From contig CAJTUR010000042.1 of NCBI GenBank assembly GCA_910579535.1, positions 1 to 8,609 of the forward strand: DNA of 8,609 nt. Reading direction: 5' to 3'. Below are positions 6,570 to 8,609 of this stretch, piece by piece. The notes beneath the pieces were generated by a model that was not told the origin of the DNA, ran no database searches, and was given only the letters and a program-made list of their open reading frames with translations. Both the position numbers and the translations under genes were made by a program. The stretch's first letter is position 1. Each line of letters starts with the position of its first letter. The stretch is from an uncultured Bacilli bacterium. Its GTDB lineage: Bacteria > Bacillota_I > Bacilli_A > RF39 > UBA660.

Positions 6570-6575
6570 ATTTTA
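6570..6575 (-). promoter_or_regulatory. Extended -10 element for the 335-residue protein gene
   Basis: On the minus strand TAAAAT (five of six) is preceded by TGG, fitting an extended -10 (TGnTAAAAT). No good -35 hexamer lies 16-18 bp upstream. The expected -35 region would overlap the -35 of the divergent promoter at 6597-6625, so the two genes may compete for polymerase or share control. Confidence 0.4.
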
Positions 6576-6596
6576 CCACAATTTTCTAAAAATAAC

Positions 6597-6625
6597 TTGC
6601 TAAATACTTCGATTGTTAGTATGAT
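6597..6625 (+). promoter_or_regulatory. Promoter of the DUF308-like gene
   Basis: The -35 is TTGCTA (6597-6602, four of six) and the -10 TATGAT (6620-6625, five of six), with a 17-bp spacer. The ribosome binding site AGGTGAT (6638-6644) sits between the predicted start of transcription and the ATG at 6647, so the leader is short. Confidence 0.55.
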
Positions 6626-6646
6626 TGAACTAGAAATAGGTGATTT

Positions 6647-7192
6647 ATGAAAAAAGAAAAAACAACATTAATCAAACCAAAAAAAATAAAAGATAAAGAA
6701 CCTCAAAAGACCGCTTTAATCTTTTCTTTAATTTCTTTAGTAGTAGGAATTATTTTACTTACGAGTTCCACAAAAGCAGTCATTGTTGTATGTTACATGA
6801 TCGGTGGAATAGTTACGCTATTTGGTATTTACCATTTATTTAGATATTATAAATTAAACCAAGAATTAAAAATTGAAGACAATCAAAAATTAATTTTTGG
6901 AGTAACGTTCTTATTCATAGGTTTAGTCATTGTTATTTTATCAAGCGCTTTAGAAGCCTGTTTAAGATTTATCATTGGTTTTTCCCTTATTGTTAATGGT
7001 ATAAAAAAAGCCCTAATCGCTATTAATAATCGTGATTCTTTAATTTTAATTCTTGGCTTATTATTTATTGCAATGGGACTTTACACCATTCTTGCTGAAA
7101 ATATCGTCTTTCAAATAGTAGGAGTTTTATTGATTGTATCAAGTATTATCGATATTCTAAATACGTTTATATCAAAAAAAAATAAAGTTTAA
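6647..7192 (+). CDS. DUF308/HdeD-like six-helix membrane protein
   Basis: A 181-residue integral membrane protein and the only plus-strand gene in the window. The first 21 residues are very Lys-rich and should be cytoplasmic. Six hydrophobic helices follow at about 22-40, 44-65, 81-99, 105-124, 131-149 and 153-172, arranged as three two-helix hairpins with repeated glycine-containing turns (VVGIILL, IGGIVTLFGIYHL; FIGLVIVIL, IIGFSLIVNGIKKA; AMGLYTIL, IVGVLLIVSSIIDIL). This internal threefold pattern is typical of the DUF308/HdeD family, which includes the E. coli acid-resistance membrane protein HdeD; the molecular role in Firmicutes is not established. The start is supported by AGGTGAT just upstream. 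It is divergent from the extracytoplasmic protein gene and convergent with the thioredoxin-fold gene, with four bases between stops. Family call is by pattern. Confidence 0.8.
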   Translation: MKKEKTTLIKPKKIKDKEPQKTALIFSLISLVVGIILLTSSTKAVIVVCYMIGGIVTLFGIYHLFRYYKLNQELKIEDNQKLIFGVTFLFIGLVIVILSSALEACLRFIIGFSLIVNGIKKALIAINNRDSLILILGLLFIAMGLYTILAENIVFQIVGVLLIVSSIIDILNTFISKKNKV

Positions 7193-7205
7193 CGCTTTAT
7201 TTTTT
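7177..7205. terminator. Bidirectional intrinsic terminator between convergent genes
   Basis: AAAAAATAAAG (7177-7187) and CTTTATTTTTT (7195-7205) form a perfect 11-bp stem around a 7-nt loop. Both flanking stop codons (TAA at 7190-7192 on plus, TAA at 7197-7199 on minus) lie within it, and T-runs are available in both directions. It probably ends both the DUF308-like transcript and the thioredoxin-fold transcript. Most of the stem is A:T, so its strength is moderate. Confidence 0.6.
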
Positions 7206-7847
7206 CTTTGCATTAGAATTGGTCTTTTTTGTTTTACTTGTTGTTTTCTTTTTTTGAGTTGTTTTAGCTTTAGAAGTTGTTGTTTTTTTAACTTCTTCTT
7301 TTGATTTTTCTTCTTTTTCTTCTACAACAACATTAGAATCCTCTTTTGCCATATAAATTAAAAATCCGAATCCAGCAACTGCTACTAATAAAATTATAAT
7401 CGTTACAGCTGCTCCATTGTCTTTTTCTTTTTCTGAGTCATCAAAATATTTTTTTACCACATCTTGATAACTTCCATCACTATTTAAATAAGCTTTTTTT
7501 ATAGTTGCTTTAATTGTATCATTCCAAGAAGAAGTATAACCTTCAAAGTTTTCTTTTCCTATTACAATAAATGGAACACCTTCTAAATTAACATTTAAAT
7601 CTTTAGCAACCGATTCCATTGCACTAGCATTTTTTTTACTTGAAGAAACTTCTTTTTCCACTAAATTAAAATACTCTTTATATTCTTCATCTTCACTTAA
7701 ACTTGTAAAAAATTCTAAAGCGGATTCACAAAAACCACACCCATTTCTTCTAAAAAGATAAACATTAATTTTTTCGTTTGCTTTAACACTTAATGGAAAC
7801 AAAACAATAAGTACTAATAAAAAAACAAGACTTTTTATTTTTTTCAT
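7197..7847 (-). CDS. Secreted-face, membrane-tethered thioredoxin-fold protein with Lys-rich tail
   Basis: A 216-residue protein. Residues 1-23 form a signal peptide (KK-I-K, hydrophobic core, likely cleavage at VKA-NE). A thioredoxin-like domain follows: strand INVYLFRR, active site CGFC (Cys37, Cys40), and GVPFIVIG with the cis-Pro candidate at residue 92, followed by EGY. A membrane helix lies at about 146-166. The last ~50 residues are mostly Lys, Thr, Ser and Glu (poly-Lys/Thr blocks). By the positive-inside rule the redox domain faces outward and the tail is cytoplasmic. The likely role is thiol-disulfide exchange at the cell surface, as reductase, oxidase or isomerase; direction cannot be read from CGFC alone. 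No DsbD/CcdA-like partner is in the window. The start is supported by an AGGGAG/GGAG stretch and a strong promoter. The neighbouring extracytoplasmic protein at 5538-6545 has Cys residues but any link is speculation. Confidence 0.85.
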   Translation of the reverse strand: MKKIKSLVFLLVLIVLFPLSVKANEKINVYLFRRNGCGFCESALEFFTSLSEDEEYKEYFNLVEKEVSSSKKNASAMESVAKDLNVNLEGVPFIVIGKENFEGYTSSWNDTIKATIKKAYLNSDGSYQDVVKKYFDDSEKEKDNGAAVTIIILLVAVAGFGFLIYMAKEDSNVVVEEKEEKSKEEVKKTTTSKAKTTQKKKTTSKTKKTNSNAKKK

Positions 7848-7873
7848 AACTCCACATCTCCCTCTTAGAAGAT

Positions 7874-7902
7874 ATTATACATTTTTTTTACAACTTTGCC
7901 AA
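7874..7902 (-). promoter_or_regulatory. Promoter of the thioredoxin-fold gene
   Basis: On the minus strand -35 TTGGCA (7897-7902, five of six) and a perfect -10 TATAAT (7874-7879) are separated by 17 bp. The leader would be about 20 nt and contains the purine-rich ribosome binding region. Confidence 0.65.
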
Positions 7903-7926
7903 TATAAAATACTTTAATCTAAGCAC

Positions 7927-8609
7927 TTAACCAATTAAAAATCTTGGACGAACTCCCATTATACTATTGGCATCTATTGAAGATACCGCTGCTTTATGAT
8001 ATATTACGGCCATTTTTTCAGAACTAACAATGTCTTTTAACCAATAACTTAGTTTTTCCTTATTATGGTTATATTTACTCTCTGGTTTTTGTTGAAAAAG
8101 GGCATATTGCATATTATCTATACCAGTATCATAAATACTTGAAGAGGTAACGGTTGCTCCATAAACATTTATTTCACTCATTAAATCAATCTTTCTTGTG
8201 TACCAATCCCATTCATCACTAGCTCCCAAACTTCTTCCTCCACTTTGATTTATCGCTTCTTTATTTACGCGATTGGACAATAATGTTGAATATTCTAGAA
8301 TATGACTTCCAAAAGTCTTTCCTATGATTCCTTCACTACTTACTAAACTTGGTAAGGTTTCGGTCGCCATTTTACTATTTGCATATCCACCTTCCGTTGT
8401 TGCTGTTTCATTCATTGGAGCATTCATTAAAGGAATAGAAGGGATAATCGTTGCATGATGTTTAGTAAGTGAGGTATCTCCACTATATAGATAATTATCG
8501 ATGTCCGCTATTAACCATGTTACTCCATTAGCGTTTATATAATCTCCAACATAAATATCATCAAATGTTCCATTACTTATCATTTCATATAAGCTTCCAT
8601 CACTATAAT
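7927..8609 (-). CDS. C-terminal part of a prophage-structural-protein-like domain protein (incomplete)
   Basis: The frame stays open to the right edge, so the N-terminus is missing. The Met at 8581-8583 is internal, being preceded in frame by YSDGSLYE. The visible ~227 residues match a pattern I know from the C-termini of Firmicutes prophage minor structural/tail-associated proteins. These carry SxGTFDDxYxGDYxxxNGVxWxIADxD, then HHxxIxP, GGYxxSxM, FGSHILxxxxLLxN, IDLMSEIxVYG, a SYWLKDIVSS segment and a terminal GVRPRFLIG. The domain is, to my memory, grouped with DUF6273-type sequences and may have a C-type-lectin-like fold; that is inference. No signal peptide or membrane helix is in the visible part. 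No other phage gene, integrase or reverse transcriptase is seen here. It could be prophage, phage remnant, or a surface protein borrowing the domain. Stop is TAA; no clear hairpin follows. Confidence 0.7.
   Translation of the reverse strand, partial: YSDGSLYEMISNGTFDDIYVGDYINANGVTWLIADIDNYLYSGDTSLTKHHATIIPSIPLMNAPMNETATTEGGYANSKMATETLPSLVSSEGIIGKTFGSHILEYSTLLSNRVNKEAINQSGGRSLGASDEWDWYTRKIDLMSEINVYGATVTSSSIYDTGIDNMQYALFQQKPESKYNHNKEKLSYWLKDIVSSEKMAVIYHKAAVSSIDANSIMGVRPRFLIG

Noticed and set aside
7929..7947. CCAA/TTGG short inverted repeat at the end of the phage-like gene as a terminator
   Set aside because: Only four paired bases, located in the coding sequence before the stop, with no T-run after it.
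1..8609. Use of genetic code 4 (TGA = Trp) across the window
   Set aside because: Fourteen Trp codons in the long genes are all TGG and full-length family members contain no internal TGA; one gene ends in TGA with a well-placed following start. Only two short doubtful frames contain TGA.

Overview
The window comes from an AT-rich (by eye about 30% G+C), low-GC Gram-positive-type bacterium. The TypA/BipA sequence, GAGG-type ribosome binding sites, TTGACA/TATAAT promoters with 17-bp spacers, and membrane proteins without outer-membrane features fit an uncultured Bacilli / Erysipelotrichia / 'Mollicutes-like' gut lineage. That placement is inference. The standard code (table 11) is supported: the long genes are complete, they show fourteen tryptophans as TGG, and no TGA interrupts them. 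Of nine gene ends visible, seven are TAA, one TAG and one TGA.

Layout, left to right. Positions 1-305 hold no convincing gene, but a near-consensus minus-strand promoter (20-48) fires out of the left edge. A small unknown gene at 306-632 (minus) has an in-frame TGA near its start and lies 17 bp downstream of the translational GTPase gene typA/bipA (650-2452, minus), which has its own promoter. Upstream of bipA is a lone AbiEi-type antitoxin (2504-3073, minus) with a promoter and a perfect inverted repeat ahead of it, but no AbiEii toxin next to it. Next comes a two-gene minus-strand unit: a 588-residue soluble helical protein of unknown family (3687-5453) and, overlapping its stop, a small membrane protein with an N-terminal HAAS/DUF1700-like domain (3166-3681). 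It ends at a palindromic terminator.

A membrane-anchored extracytoplasmic protein of unknown family (5538-6545, minus) is transcribed divergently from a six-helix DUF308/HdeD-like membrane protein (6647-7192, plus). The latter converges tail to tail on a membrane-tethered thioredoxin-fold protein with a CGFC motif and a lysine-rich tail (7197-7847, minus), with one shared hairpin terminator. At the right edge is the C-terminal part of a protein resembling the C-terminal domain of Firmicutes prophage minor structural proteins (7927-8609, minus, incomplete).

Most genes appear to be separate transcription units with readable promoters. The only clear operon is the 588-residue protein with its HAAS-like partner. 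No RNA gene, insertion sequence or CRISPR array was seen. The least explained items are the 588-residue/HAAS pair, the toxin-less AbiEi gene, and the in-frame TGA codons at the left end.
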